Assembly: GCF_900142605.1 (NCBI RefSeq)
Contig: NZ_FRBL01000014.1
Coordinates: forward strand, 1-64,000
Origin: Chitinophaga jiangningensis
Lineage (GTDB): Bacteria; Bacteroidota; Bacteroidia; Chitinophagales; Chitinophagaceae
DNA: 64,000 nucleotides
Direction of reading: 5' to 3'
Below, one piece after another: positions 38,001 to 46,064 of this stretch; the stretch's first letter is position 1, and every line of letters begins with the position of its first letter. Position numbers and translations under genes: made by a program. A model generated the notes under the pieces. That model was given only the letters and a program-made list of their open reading frames with translations. It had not been told where the DNA came from and made no database searches.

Positions 38001-39126
38001 TGATAGGAGGTGTTTGTGTTGGTGCTTTGATTTTTACATTGAGTGGGGTAGGAGAGTACTCGGTCCAGTTAGTACCATCTCTGGTCACACTCACCCGATA
38101 TACACCTAAGGAGTTTACTTTAATCTGGTTGGAGTGTGCCGTATCAATGAGTACACCGTTGCGCTGCCACTTATAGCCGGCAAAGCCAGGTGCGATACCC
38201 ACCGTGATGTCGATAGGGTCTCCCTGACAAAATTCTGAACGCCCGCCGAGCGGCCATGGCGTAAGTATATGTGCCCTATTCATGAATGGGAGAAAATCGG
38301 CTTCTGCCCAGGCATGATACCAGGTATCATGTGCTACGTTTGGATAAATGGTATAGCGCATGTTAGCGCCTTTACTTTTTGCATCATTGTACACTGCGGT
38401 GGCGGTCCACTCGGAAGGGGAACCATCCAGTTGTCCCTGAAACAGCCAAACGGGGGTGAATTTAAATTTGTCCACCACGTTGCTCAGCTCATAGCCTGCA
38501 GAGCTCATAGGCAGGCAACCTGCCACGTAGGAAGGGTTTTTCAGCTGGAAGTCCCAGGTACCTGCGCCTCCGCTGGATAAACCATTATCAATTACTCTTA
38601 ATAAATCCAGTTTGTTATTCACTGCCATGTAGTCCAGGATCTCACGCATCCTGGTCAGTTCAAAGTCTGTCCAGTAGCCACTGATACTCTGCGGATAAAT
38701 CAGGAAGCCATCAAACGCGCCGCTGGTAACATACTGACTAAACAGGTAGCCACCGTGATACAGCTGGTATTCGTTATCCTGTATTGGTCCGGCCTCACCT
38801 CGTCCTGCGAAAAACACGAACACCGGGTACTTTTTACCATCGTTGGCGGTGTGATTGTAGGTTTTGGGGAATTGTACCCTGAAAGCCATACCGCGGTAGA
38901 TGTACGCCTTGAGGGCAGTAGATTTCCAGCCGTTTGGCATTTCAGAACTTCGGTCTCTGCTGATCCATTTACCTATCTGACCTTCGACAGGTTGTGCCGG
39001 AAGAGTCCCGCCGGTATAGCGGACAATGGGGTCATTGGGGTCAATGACGCTCTGCGCTATCGCTATCCGTGCAGTAAGCAGGATGGCGCAGAACAATAGT
39101 TGTAGAAATTTTTGCATAACATTCAT
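32089..39126 (-). CDS. Giant T9SS-secreted multidomain protein with N-terminal esterase-like domain
   Basis: A 2345-residue secreted protein. After a signal peptide (about 1-24) comes an alpha/beta-hydrolase domain (about 30-285) with nucleophile Ser184 in NGLSSGGAG and catalytic His266 in NVAHDTW, like polyhydroxybutyrate-depolymerase and feruloyl-esterase types. Then: Ig-like segments (about 290-450); two FN3 domains (about 455-640); a PA14-like domain (about 645-795); FN3; a LamG/concanavalin-like domain (about 885-1100); FN3; two cadherin-like domains (about 1210-1395); and three diverged copies of an unrecognised module (about 1399-1577, 1769-1955, 2047-2224) interleaved with FN3 and cadherin-like domains. 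The tail (about 2263-2345, FPNPF then GYYLIRL) is a T9SS sorting signal. It sits within the exopolysaccharide cluster and may bind or deacylate that polymer, which is inference. Confidence 0.85.
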   Translation of the reverse strand: MNVMQKFLQLLFCAILLTARIAIAQSVIDPNDPIVRYTGGTLPAQPVEGQIGKWISRDRSSEMPNGWKSTALKAYIYRGMAFRVQFPKTYNHTANDGKKYPVFVFFAGRGEAGPIQDNEYQLYHGGYLFSQYVTSGAFDGFLIYPQSISGYWTDFELTRMREILDYMAVNNKLDLLRVIDNGLSSGGAGTWDFQLKNPSYVAGCLPMSSAGYELSNVVDKFKFTPVWLFQGQLDGSPSEWTATAVYNDAKSKGANMRYTIYPNVAHDTWYHAWAEADFLPFMNRAHILTPWPLGGRSEFCQGDPIDITVGIAPGFAGYKWQRNGVLIDTAHSNQIKVNSLGVYRVSVTRDGTNWTEYSPTPLNVKIKAPTQTPPITTKGLKSNLLPAPDGSTTITLRVPSGYVNYTWTNQNNQVVSTDSTFTTSVVGTYTARVTEQYGCSSNPSAPFAVINAVGPNGPDGIQSLTATPVSKTELRLDWTDKATPVNNETLFEVYRSRTSGGPYTLVAKVPADVVTYTDNGLLPNTDYFYVIRPVNNNAAGPVSSEVRGITIADPNPPTAPTNLRAQGVSAGTSIPLAWDASTDDVGIAGYDVYVDGVKNYTTDSATRTIILAGLNPKQTYTVYVIARDVSGNSSSPSAQLAVSSVQRGWNYSYYETGSLSQLPNFNTLTPVKTGYSTTTDLSVRNRDDNFAFKWTGYLRIPVSGTYYFQTVSDDGSKLYLNTAYSPSATAIVNNDGLHGETTVTSSGQNLTAGQIIPITATFFEAGGDEVMRVLWRRGTSGAYTEIDPAYLVQDSTATGTVPNAPGYINAVANSYKSVTVTWKDNSTNEEAFEVYRSTTQQGTFQMVGRVNANVTTFTDNQVLPATRYYYRVAAASKAGTSAQANSLPYSAIWKFNGNASDSSYFANHAATVTNVTWSNTAKSGQSAQFNGTSTSQIAVTSTYLRTAYTERTYSMWIYPTATGARQLIMDQGGRGNGIALQLDGSILKIAAGTGGTNTPITVQQTGIAINNWYHVIIVYKSGSRLTMYVNGVATTSSSNTSSIAGTSAEAFSLGRPSTTSAQTATAFNVNNLLYYSGRIDDLTVIDYAVTATEAGQLYNGTLPINTVATEGLPAAPTAPGSLAAALDGHDIKLTFTDNATTETKFELQRSIGAGNTDYRFVSNIDSLANSGTTATYTDTSVFANETYNYRVRAVNDGGASAFSNIASATAPNNPPVIQSLVSRTIRYDNPIQIPLVASDPDGDSYSFSFVNLPLFVMLVNGPNGPYLNVATDDNKQGTYLNNVVIVTDAHGAKDTATFALVINDNYPPVLNTINDVNMKEGDTKTISFSATDQDANNTYTWTGENMPSFVTLQGNGLNCTATIKPFFTDAGTYNVSVRVTDNNGGTDIKTFKLVVSKASPNGKVLIDMTQVMVTPPGEDTWNLLNTLSASNLKNAKGEVTNIGVNIQADAIFWGNNGPQANNLGVYPDVVLWDLLFFGVFNAQTTVPITLTGLDTSKVYSLKFHAGSEWNGDNAQTATIFSVGTDSIPVYQLHNTTQTANFYGLKPDATGTLRAAASRNPAITQAGFINVIELGWSYTDNLAPAAPANFTGNVAGGYPTLNWTDVAYNETSYQVYRSTDSLGSYSLIKSTLPDANTFLDSSAVGNNKYYYKVRAFNNNGGSVYTNIVGLKVPNRNPVLDTIADVKLRAGTQTTVTLHATDDAADVTGLTFTAAGLPSFVTFTDGGSGNGQLVFNPTIDHVGSYNITITAKDTYGGSSSKSFKLFISDRITTLTYFNIAAERPAPAPWNNVMYAPVANAGVGIANTPAVVDENNSPNGMSFRLNDAFGSGWWTYIGMNTGQNVGIVPDTVMQSAWYMNNGNDPKNIEIAGLQNNLKYNFAFFVSQNYGGATETWFVINQDTVKIKGNYNIGKTSQINGISPVNGKVNIRFIRPGSLPVNAMSFLNALIVESYDPLVSVVSPAGVRATALDSKRINLTWSDRSNNETGFQVWRRAGLNGTETQVATLAANTTEYSDNNLSANTQYAYRIRAVKSGVYSDYSGAATATTYAMNVYIHFSDTSVAPFPWNNTGRRPQVGIPLISNALDDNGAPTSVGVEVLENFLGVYGGQGMYTGNNSGVYPDAVLAENYVLFGGGHASMKITGLNQAMTYNLTVFSSARDLMNCNTRFTANGKLVTWLNSSINTVGTATIYNVTADANGEIKLDVDAALDASYGLMGALVIQGFTPTPLGTTTGSLQSLQQNNVMAAVAPANIGSSSNTAFANLTAFPNPFVTELNLDMTMTRSSRVLVEIFDLNGRLVYSEQLTSVPQGKSTLRLNTGSSIQIPGYYLIRLTDDQRQSKVIRTIKQ

Positions 39127-39496
39127 GTTTATGAACAGGGACAGTGAATTGCGCTGTAACTATCCGTTTGCGTGCAGGCATACAAGTATGGCTATACGAA
39201 AACGCATGAATTTCATGGGAGATGGCAAAAATTAAGTAATGGTGGATTGGGGATTTATTCCAAACCGTGTTGGCTTTAGCGAAGGATAAGGCGAATTATT
39301 GGTTGTTGTGTATATTACTGGGGTACCATAGACAGGGGCAATCACTCAGTATTGCATCTACAATGCCTGGTATATCCGGTATCGGCCGCTAATTTACAGC
39401 GGCATTACAAATTTATTATTCTTTTTAGGCAAAACCTGTTTTTTATTTAGGGAACGCATCGAATCCGCGGTTAAATGTCCGGGCTGAAATAATAGC
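39127..39496. other. Gap between the giant T9SS gene and the GT2 gene
   Basis: 370 bases without a credible gene. It contains the leader of the giant gene (minus strand). A TA-N3-TTTG-like box near 39229-39237 is spaced unusually and has no clear -33 partner. No strong terminator follows the GT2 gene, so read-through from upstream is possible. Confidence 0.4.
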
Positions 39497-40672
39497 TCAG
39501 TTTTGTAATGCCCGCTCGGCTCTTTCCCAAATGGCAGATTGCCGCCCGCGAATAAAGCGTGCGAAACCTTTATATACAGCAATATTCATGAATACGAAAT
39601 AAAACGGAATATAAAAGTATTTGATTTTCACTTCGTGTATGGCTAACTGGTAGCCGGTATAAGCGGCAGCATAAAAGCAGCCCTGCATGATTAATAATGT
39701 CAGGTACGTATATCCTCCACCGTTAAACACAATAATTACATTGCTCACAAGCAGCAGCGCCAGGCATAGCGGCGCCAGCGTCCACCTTAATACACGGTGT
39801 GATACATACTGCCAGGTGATCTTCGGGAAACGGAATATATTAAATAAGACAGCAAGCCTTACAATCGACTGAAAACCACCGGCGGCTATACGAACTTTCC
39901 TTTTAAACTCTTCCTGTAAGGAAGCTGAAGGTGTTTCCATCGCATAGGCCTGCGGCTCATAGGCTACCTTGTAGCCTTTTATATTTATGTTAAAGGAGAT
40001 AATAAAGTCATCGAGGATAGAGTCTTCCGGAATGGGCGCATACAGCGAGGTACGCACCGCCAGCAGTTCCCCGGCAGCACCCATCACACTGTACAGCTCT
40101 GCATCCCATTGCTTTAGCCTGGATTCATATTTCCAGTACATGCCTTCACCCACGCCTTCACTACCACTGTTCTCCTGGGTAATCACTTTTTTCTCTCCTG
40201 CTACAGCACCTACGGAGGGATCAATGAAATGGCTCACCAGCCGCCGTACCGCAGCGGCGTTCAGCAAAGTATTGGCATCTGAAAAAATAACTATTTCAGT
40301 ATCGGTAAGTGCCATCGCCCGGTTGATGGCAGCAGTTTTTCCATTACGCGCCGGCTCATACAACAGTTCAATATTTGCATACTGACCAATCACCTGGTTG
40401 GTATGATCCGTACTGCCATCGGTTACAAACACCATCCGGAATTTATCCGCCGGATAGTCCAGCGCCAGCGTATTGGCGATCTTATGCCTGATAAATGCCC
40501 CTTCGTTGTAGGCCGCTACCATAAAGGTTACCCGCGGTTCATAGCCGGTTGTATCCGGCTGCCTGCGTGTGGTAAACAACCGCTTTACACGCAGCACCAG
40601 GTATAACAGTAACCCATACCCGATATAACTGTAAAACACAATGAGTAAACTAAAGAGGCAAACTAATTTCAT
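39497..40672 (-). CDS. Family 2 glycosyltransferase, membrane-bound
   Basis: A 391-residue GT2 enzyme with an N-terminal membrane helix (about 3-22), a GT-A domain and C-terminal membrane helices (about 295-375). Donor-binding motifs are visible: VAAYNEG near 51-57, FVTDGSTDHT near 82-91 and IFSDANT near 130-136; EDSILDDF supplies the acceptor-side acidic residues. The ATG at 40672 is preferred because upstream residues are unlike the family and the next gene ends at 40681. It would add a sugar to the growing lipid-linked repeat or make a simple polymer; the sugar cannot be inferred. It overlaps neither neighbour but lies 8 bases after the GT-C gene. Confidence 0.88.
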   Translation of the reverse strand: MKLVCLFSLLIVFYSYIGYGLLLYLVLRVKRLFTTRRQPDTTGYEPRVTFMVAAYNEGAFIRHKIANTLALDYPADKFRMVFVTDGSTDHTNQVIGQYANIELLYEPARNGKTAAINRAMALTDTEIVIFSDANTLLNAAAVRRLVSHFIDPSVGAVAGEKKVITQENSGSEGVGEGMYWKYESRLKQWDAELYSVMGAAGELLAVRTSLYAPIPEDSILDDFIISFNINIKGYKVAYEPQAYAMETPSASLQEEFKRKVRIAAGGFQSIVRLAVLFNIFRFPKITWQYVSHRVLRWTLAPLCLALLLVSNVIIVFNGGGYTYLTLLIMQGCFYAAAYTGYQLAIHEVKIKYFYIPFYFVFMNIAVYKGFARFIRGRQSAIWERAERALQN

Positions 40673-40680
40673 GGTAATCA

Positions 40681-41928
40681 CTATCTGAATAAAAAATATG
40701 TTTCCAGGGACAACAGGCCGATGATCATGCCCAGCGCAAAGCGGATACATTTGCTGTAGGTGAACTTGTCGTATGGCACTAACAATATGATCAGGAAGGC
40801 CGCTGCCTGCCCTACATAACGGGAGCTAAACAGGTGCGTTACTTTCAGGTTGGTAGCCAGCATCAGCATACAGCAGCTGAGCAGAAACAGGAATACCGGC
40901 TCCGACTTCCTTTGCCAGGCCTGCCAGGCGCAGCAGGCAACATAATAAATGGCCACGGTTGCGAGTGCAGGGGAAATAATATAGGGGTAGACGTTAGTAA
41001 CGGCGGCAGGAAATACTTTACCCACGGCTTTACTCAGCGGCGCAAAACTATAATGCAGCACGGTAATATTTAACACCAGCAGCAGGACATAAAACAAGAC
41101 GAGTCCTATAGTGATCCGCCGGTTGATCACAAACCATGCTGGTGCAATAATGATAGTGAGCAGGGCCCCATAGGCAAAAGCAAGTATGCCATGCCACAGG
41201 TTAATCCCCCCGGCGGCTACCAGTGCCTGCTTAGGCGGTACCAGCCCTTTCCAGATCAGGAATACGGGCATGCATATACTGAGCGCTACAATAGTATAGA
41301 TGCCTATGCTTATCCAGCTCAGTTTATATCTCCTGTAATACCATAATAATATATAGGAAGATGGAATGAGAATCAGGAACGGACTACGCCCAAGGATCGC
41401 CAGACCTGTGGCAACGCCTGCAACAACGGCATACAGCACGGTGCGCGTTACGGATTGGTCAGCCCGGTTTATACTAAGCAGCAACCAGTAAATAGCCAGC
41501 GTGGAAAAAAAGATAGGAGGGATTTCCGTAAGCGCCATACCGGAGATTTGCCAGATCATGGGCACTGCCATGATGTTCGCTGCATATATTATTGCAGTCC
41601 CTGATTTTACCTTGTACTGCAAAGTGATGATGCGTATAAGCAGGAAGGTTATCCCCGCCAGCAACGTCATGTTTACCAACCGGATGCCAGGCGTTTGCCA
41701 GTGCGTTACTGCATACAATGGATAGTGAATGAGCTGATATAGAGGCCCCGGTGCCTGGTCATTCATTTCCAGTAAAAACCTGGCCGAAAGGCCTTCTTTA
41801 TCGAAAAGATACAGGTTGCGTACAAACAGCGGCTCATCAAATAATGGTGGCTGCCGGTGCAGGATGGTAATGAGCAGTAATAAAACGTAACCACCAATTC
41901 CAAGTATCAGTAAAAGTCTTCGTTCCAT
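40681..41928 (-). CDS. Polytopic membrane protein, GT-C (ArnT/PMT-like) glycosyltransferase-like
   Basis: A 415-residue membrane protein with about ten hydrophobic segments. The first loop holds PPLFDEPLFVRNLYLFDKEG followed by NDQAPGPLYQLIHYPLY, recalling the acidic and H/Q-x-P-x-Y motifs of ArnT/PMT GT-C enzymes. The frame extends to a TTG at 42000, but the ATG at 41928 (MERRLLLILGIGGYV) places the start right before the first membrane helix and is preferred. It is the first gene of the minus-strand exopolysaccharide arm, divergent from the receiver gene. Substrate unknown. Confidence 0.7.
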   Translation of the reverse strand: MERRLLLILGIGGYVLLLLITILHRQPPLFDEPLFVRNLYLFDKEGLSARFLLEMNDQAPGPLYQLIHYPLYAVTHWQTPGIRLVNMTLLAGITFLLIRIITLQYKVKSGTAIIYAANIMAVPMIWQISGMALTEIPPIFFSTLAIYWLLLSINRADQSVTRTVLYAVVAGVATGLAILGRSPFLILIPSSYILLWYYRRYKLSWISIGIYTIVALSICMPVFLIWKGLVPPKQALVAAGGINLWHGILAFAYGALLTIIIAPAWFVINRRITIGLVLFYVLLLVLNITVLHYSFAPLSKAVGKVFPAAVTNVYPYIISPALATVAIYYVACCAWQAWQRKSEPVFLFLLSCCMLMLATNLKVTHLFSSRYVGQAAAFLIILLVPYDKFTYSKCIRFALGMIIGLLSLETYFLFR

Positions 41929-42356
41929 AGATGTTATCAGGGATTTGGGATTGGAGATAACGGCATCAGGTATAATTGGGAAGGTAAAATTATAAATCAA
42001 TATCAGTATTTCAAAATCAGGTATTGTAATTTAATCAATTAGCTCAGCTGGTTTTAACACTTATGACTGAAATTGATGCATTCACCCGGAAAAATATGAC
42101 CTTCACAAAAAAGAAATTACGTAAATTACAAAGAATTATAATTTTACACTCAATCTAAATCGCCTGGTTGTGGCTCCAATATTTGAATAACAACCTATGA
42201 CCCTGAGATCACCGTATCTCCGCAAGTATCCTCCGAGAAACCACCTTTATTATCTGATATTTTCGACCACATCCCATTTAAAGCCTTCTCATGGTTGTGC
42301 TGCCGCATTGGCTGTATCCATGCAGACATCCAAAACCATTTAAACCAGAAGGTGGA
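41929..42356. other. Divergent control region of the exopolysaccharide cluster
   Basis: About 430 A/T-rich bases between the two divergent arms. No convincing gene is present. An AATATTTG near-match to the -7 box occurs near 42179-42186 on the plus strand, without a clear -33 element. The region must hold promoters for both arms, but I cannot place them with confidence. A good ribosome-binding sequence (AGAAGGTGGA) precedes the receiver ATG. Confidence 0.45.
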
Positions 42357-42746
42357 ATGAAAAAGAAAGTATTAATAATTGATGATAGCATACCTATCAG
42401 GTTCTTACTCGAAGCAATCTTCAGCAAGAATTACCATGTGATATCTGCACAGGATGGACTGGTAGCTATGTCGTGGCTGGCTAAAGGAAATACCCCGGAT
42501 CTGATCATTACCGATTTACAAATGCCGAATATAGACGGATATGAACTGATCCAGTTCCTGTCCGACAGTAACTTATACCGCGATATACCAGTTGTTGTTT
42601 TATCCGCATGCAATGATGCCGATACCACCGCTACGGTAAACCGTTATCAGAATGTTCAGGCTTTCTTCAGCAAACCGTTTGACCCCGTTCAGCTGTCCGC
42701 CTCCGTGGCCGACATCCTCAACGGACAATTGGCCGCTGCTATCTGA
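42357..42746 (+). CDS. Stand-alone receiver-domain response regulator
   Basis: A 129-residue CheY-like protein consisting of a receiver only. Acidic residues in LIIDDS (about 5-10), phospho-acceptor Asp53 in IITDLQMPN, and the conserved Lys in FFSKPFD are all present, so it should be phosphorylatable. The frame is open upstream to 42291, but the ATG at 42357 directly after an AGAAGGTGGA sequence gives the normal receiver start MKKKVLIIDDS. No histidine kinase lies nearby. It is the first gene of the plus-strand exopolysaccharide arm, 34 bases before the sugar transferase, and probably controls this pathway by protein contact, since it has no DNA-binding domain. Confidence 0.9.
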   Translation: MKKKVLIIDDSIPIRFLLEAIFSKNYHVISAQDGLVAMSWLAKGNTPDLIITDLQMPNIDGYELIQFLSDSNLYRDIPVVVLSACNDADTTATVNRYQNVQAFFSKPFDPVQLSASVADILNGQLAAAI

Positions 42747-42780
42747 TAAGCCGATGATTGTTTAACGCCAAATAGTAATT

Positions 42781-43935
42781 ATGGGAACGTCTACACCTGG
42801 ATTAACTCCTGTTACACCGATGAAACCTGTGCATGAGAAAACAGAAACAGCTGTGATACGCCAATTAAACCCCGAAAAGATTGTCATCTTTGTAGGTAAT
42901 ACCTACCTGGATATCAGAGACACCCCCGGCAATTTCAAGTTCCTGGTTGTACAGGACCTGAACGCTGCACAGGCGGCCATCTCCGAAGTACTCAACGTAT
43001 TTCGTAAAATACCCGCTGTCATCATCTACCGTTTTAACAGCAAATATGAACAGGAATGCGAACAATGGGAACAGTACTTCAAGGATAACCAAATCCTGCG
43101 CTCCATCCCGTTCTTCATGTATTCTGAACAGGTGTCGGAACAGCTCAAAACCTTTGCCCGCAAATATACTTTCATCGATGAGGTGATCACCCGCGAATGC
43201 CTGGTAAGCACACTCGATAATAAAATTGCTTTCGTCAGCAAATTCAAATACCTCAGCGTGATCACCCGACAGGAAACTGCTGCCGAAAACCAGCTGCCTG
43301 CGGTAAAGTGGACCTTGGGTTATTTCTTAAAACGTTCGGTAGATGTTATAGCCGCCAGTACCCTGTTGCTCGTGCTGATGCCGTTGCTGCTGCTCATTGC
43401 CCTCGCCATCCGCATCGAATCCAAAGGGCCGGTATTGTATGCCGCTAAAAGGGCAGGCAGAAACTATAAAGTATTTCGCTTTTATAAGTTCCGCACCATG
43501 GTGCCGGACGCCGATAAAAAACTCCAGCAGCTCTCTCACCTGAATCAATATGGTAATAATGAGGGAGGCGCCGTGTTTTATAAAGTCACCAACGATCCGC
43601 GCATCACCCGATTCGGGGCGTTTCTGCGCAACAGCAGCATCGATGAGCTGCCACAACTGCTCAATGTAATAAAGGGTGATATGTCCCTCGTTGGTAACCG
43701 CCCCCTGCCGCTGTATGAAGCTGCCTCGCTTACAACGGACGACTGGTCGCAGCGCTTCAATGCACCGGCAGGTATCACCGGACTGTGGCAGATCAGCAAA
43801 AGAGGAAATAAAGATATGTCCGTAGAAGAAAGGATTGGCCTGGATATCAGCTATGCCAACAAACATTCTTTCGGGTACGACATGTGGATCATGATGAATA
43901 CGCCATTTGCCCTCGTGCAAAAAGAAAACGTTTAG
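42781..43935 (+). CDS. Initiating sugar transferase with degenerate receiver-like N-terminus
   Basis: The C-terminal half (about residues 180-384) is a bacterial sugar transferase (WcaJ/WbaP-type phosphoglycosyl transferase), with a membrane anchor (about 190-212), the KRAGRNYKVFRFYKFRTM block, the SSIDELPQLLNVIKGDMSLVGNRP signature and a PGITGLWQ segment. It starts repeat units by moving a sugar phosphate to undecaprenyl phosphate. The N-terminal part (about 30-165) has receiver-like alternating strands and helices (KIVIFVGNTYLD, FLVVQDLNAAQAAI, PAVIIYRFNS, SIPFFMYSE) but no phospho-acceptor Asp, instead of the usual CoA-binding-like domain and extra helices. It lies between a true receiver gene and a GT2 gene; its stop is followed two bases later by the next ATG. 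Confidence 0.88.
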   Translation: MGTSTPGLTPVTPMKPVHEKTETAVIRQLNPEKIVIFVGNTYLDIRDTPGNFKFLVVQDLNAAQAAISEVLNVFRKIPAVIIYRFNSKYEQECEQWEQYFKDNQILRSIPFFMYSEQVSEQLKTFARKYTFIDEVITRECLVSTLDNKIAFVSKFKYLSVITRQETAAENQLPAVKWTLGYFLKRSVDVIAASTLLLVLMPLLLLIALAIRIESKGPVLYAAKRAGRNYKVFRFYKFRTMVPDADKKLQQLSHLNQYGNNEGGAVFYKVTNDPRITRFGAFLRNSSIDELPQLLNVIKGDMSLVGNRPLPLYEAASLTTDDWSQRFNAPAGITGLWQISKRGNKDMSVEERIGLDISYANKHSFGYDMWIMMNTPFALVQKENV

Positions 43936-43937
43936 TG

Positions 43938-45164
43938 ATGCCCGTTATAGAAGTAATCTTGTTCGCCATACCGGCGTTGTGGGTGTGTTACAACCTGCTG
44001 TTCTGTATGGCGGCAACTTTTAGCAGGAAAAGGAAACCGGACTATTCGGCCCCTGAAAGGTATCACCGCTTTGCGATACTGGTGCCGGCCTACCGGGAAG
44101 ATGCGATTATATTGTCTACCGTGCAGCATCATGAGGCACTGCGTTATCCGCGTACTGATTTCGATATCGTGGTGATTGCCGACTCGCTGCAGCCTGAAAC
44201 CCTTTCTGCGCTGGCTGCTACCAGCGCTATCGTTATTCCGGTCAGCTTTGAAAAAAGTACAAAGGCAAAAGCCTTAAATGTAGCTTTTGCCACTTTACCG
44301 GCAACCTATGATGGTGCCGTCATCAGCGATGCAGACAACCTGCTGGATCCCGATTTTTTACTCAAAATGAATCGTGCGTTCCTGGACGGTCACCAGGTAA
44401 TTCAGGCCCGCCGCGTCGCGAAAAATATCGATTCCCCCTTTGCCATACTGGATACTGCCAATGAAATTATCGCTAATCATATTTACCGCAAGGGAAGTAA
44501 TGCATTAGGCCTTTCGTCTTCTGTAATTGGGTCCGGTATGGTGTTTAACTACAGGCTGATTAAACATATCATGTCGCAGATAGATGCCACCGGGGAAGAT
44601 AAAATTCTCCAGATGATGATCGCGGAGAAAAAAGTCTTCCGCGAGGTAGGACTTCCTGCACAACCCATTTTATACATGGAGCACGCCCTCGTGTTCGATG
44701 AAAAAATAGATAATCCAGCCGCCTTTGCAAAACAGCGCAAGCGCTGGCTGGCGGCACAGTACAGCTACCTGTGGCAATACCGGGCCAATGGCTTTGATGC
44801 ACTGCGGCATGGGAATTTCGACTACCTGAACCTCTTTTTATGTCATAATCTCATGCCCCCGAGGATGTTGCTGCTGGCCTATCTTAGCCTTATGCCGCTA
44901 CTTTACCTTTTGCCGGGCAGCTATTTATCTCTCCCTATAACCTGGTGGCTGGTATTATGGGCACTCAACGCCTGCTGCCTGCTACTGCCCATACCGCGCA
45001 AATTTTTTGCCCGCTACTTTGTACAGGCGGTGGTAAACCTGCCCAGAGCCATCGCTATCATGCTGGCACTGCTGTTCCGGCTCAAAGGCGCAGAAAATAC
45101 GTTTATACATACCAGTCATAATAAAACTGCGATCAATAATCCCCTGGTAGATGCTGAAGGATAA
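43938..45164 (+). CDS. Family 2 glycosyltransferase with processive-type motifs
   Basis: A 408-residue membrane GT2. An N-terminal helix (about 3-25) precedes a GT-A domain with ILVPAYREDA, VIADSLQPE, AVISDADNLLDPDF, TGEDKILQ and the KQRKRW motif typical of processive enzymes, followed by C-terminal membrane helices (about 300-385). The ATG at 43938 is chosen because it follows the preceding stop and starts the hydrophobic segment directly. The enzyme could polymerise a backbone or add single sugars. It overlaps the next gene by 14 bases. Confidence 0.85.
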   Translation: MPVIEVILFAIPALWVCYNLLFCMAATFSRKRKPDYSAPERYHRFAILVPAYREDAIILSTVQHHEALRYPRTDFDIVVIADSLQPETLSALAATSAIVIPVSFEKSTKAKALNVAFATLPATYDGAVISDADNLLDPDFLLKMNRAFLDGHQVIQARRVAKNIDSPFAILDTANEIIANHIYRKGSNALGLSSSVIGSGMVFNYRLIKHIMSQIDATGEDKILQMMIAEKKVFREVGLPAQPILYMEHALVFDEKIDNPAAFAKQRKRWLAAQYSYLWQYRANGFDALRHGNFDYLNLFLCHNLMPPRMLLLAYLSLMPLLYLLPGSYLSLPITWWLVLWALNACCLLLPIPRKFFARYFVQAVVNLPRAIAIMLALLFRLKGAENTFIHTSHNKTAINNPLVDAEG

Positions 45165-46044
45165 TCACATACCGCTTGTTTCCATTATTACGGTCAACTA
45201 CAATACACCGGTGGTGACGCAGGCTTTGCTGGCATCTATTCACCGTAACGATTATACGAATGTAGAAGTGATAGTGGTGGATAACGCTTCCACGGACGAC
45301 CCTACAGCCTTGCTGGAAGAGGTGTATCCGGCAGTGAGGGTGATACGGAGTGAGCGTAACCGTGGGTTTGCCGGCGGTAATAATTTAGGTATCGCCGCCG
45401 CAAAAGGGGAGTACCTGTTCCTCGTAAACAATGATACCGAATTTACACCAGGGCTGATACAAGGACTGCTGGCGGTTTTTGAGCACCATAAGGATGCAGG
45501 GATTGTGAGCCCTAAATTCCATTTTTATTACCAGCCCGGTGTGATTGAATACGCAGGGTATCAGAAGGTAGATGTACTCACGGGCCGTAACAGTATGATT
45601 GGCCGCGGCGTACGGGACGACGGGCAGTTTACCGCTATCGCCGATACGGCCTATGCACATGGCGGTGCCATGATGATGAAGAAAAATATTATGGCCAGAG
45701 TAGGCCCCATGCCTGATATTTATTTTCTCTATTATGAGGAACTGGACTGGTGCGAACAATTCCGCAGAATGGGCTACCGGATGTACTTTCAGCCGGCATC
45801 GCTGATTTATCACAAGGAATCCATGACCACCGGGAAATACAGCGCACTCAAAACCTATTACCTTACCCGCAACAGGATCCTGTTTATGCGCCGCAATGTG
45901 CGGTGGCCACAGTTGTTGCTTTTTGCAGGTTATTTCACCTGCATCACTATACCTAAAAATACATTGACTTTCCTGCTGAAAAGAGAATGGAAACACCTGC
46001 AAGCCTTCTGGAAAGGCGTTAGCTGGCATCTCAAACCATTCTGA
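45151..46044 (+). CDS. Family 2 glycosyltransferase (rhamnosyltransferase-like)
   Basis: A 297-residue GT2 of the WbbL/rhamnosyltransferase-like branch, predicted cytoplasmic and membrane-associated. The motifs VSIITVNYNTP (about 10-20), VIVVDNASTDDP (about 39-50), NRGFAGGNNLGI (about 70-81) and FLVNNDTEF (about 90-98, the DxD-like site) are followed by YEELDWCEQFRRMGYR, as expected for this branch. It starts within the last codons of the preceding gene, so it is translationally linked. The likely role is addition of one sugar to the lipid-linked repeat unit. Confidence 0.9.
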   Translation: MLKDNHIPLVSIITVNYNTPVVTQALLASIHRNDYTNVEVIVVDNASTDDPTALLEEVYPAVRVIRSERNRGFAGGNNLGIAAAKGEYLFLVNNDTEFTPGLIQGLLAVFEHHKDAGIVSPKFHFYYQPGVIEYAGYQKVDVLTGRNSMIGRGVRDDGQFTAIADTAYAHGGAMMMKKNIMARVGPMPDIYFLYYEELDWCEQFRRMGYRMYFQPASLIYHKESMTTGKYSALKTYYLTRNRILFMRRNVRWPQLLLFAGYFTCITIPKNTLTFLLKREWKHLQAFWKGVSWHLKPF

Positions 46045-46064
46045 CAGCATTTGCCTATACTGCT

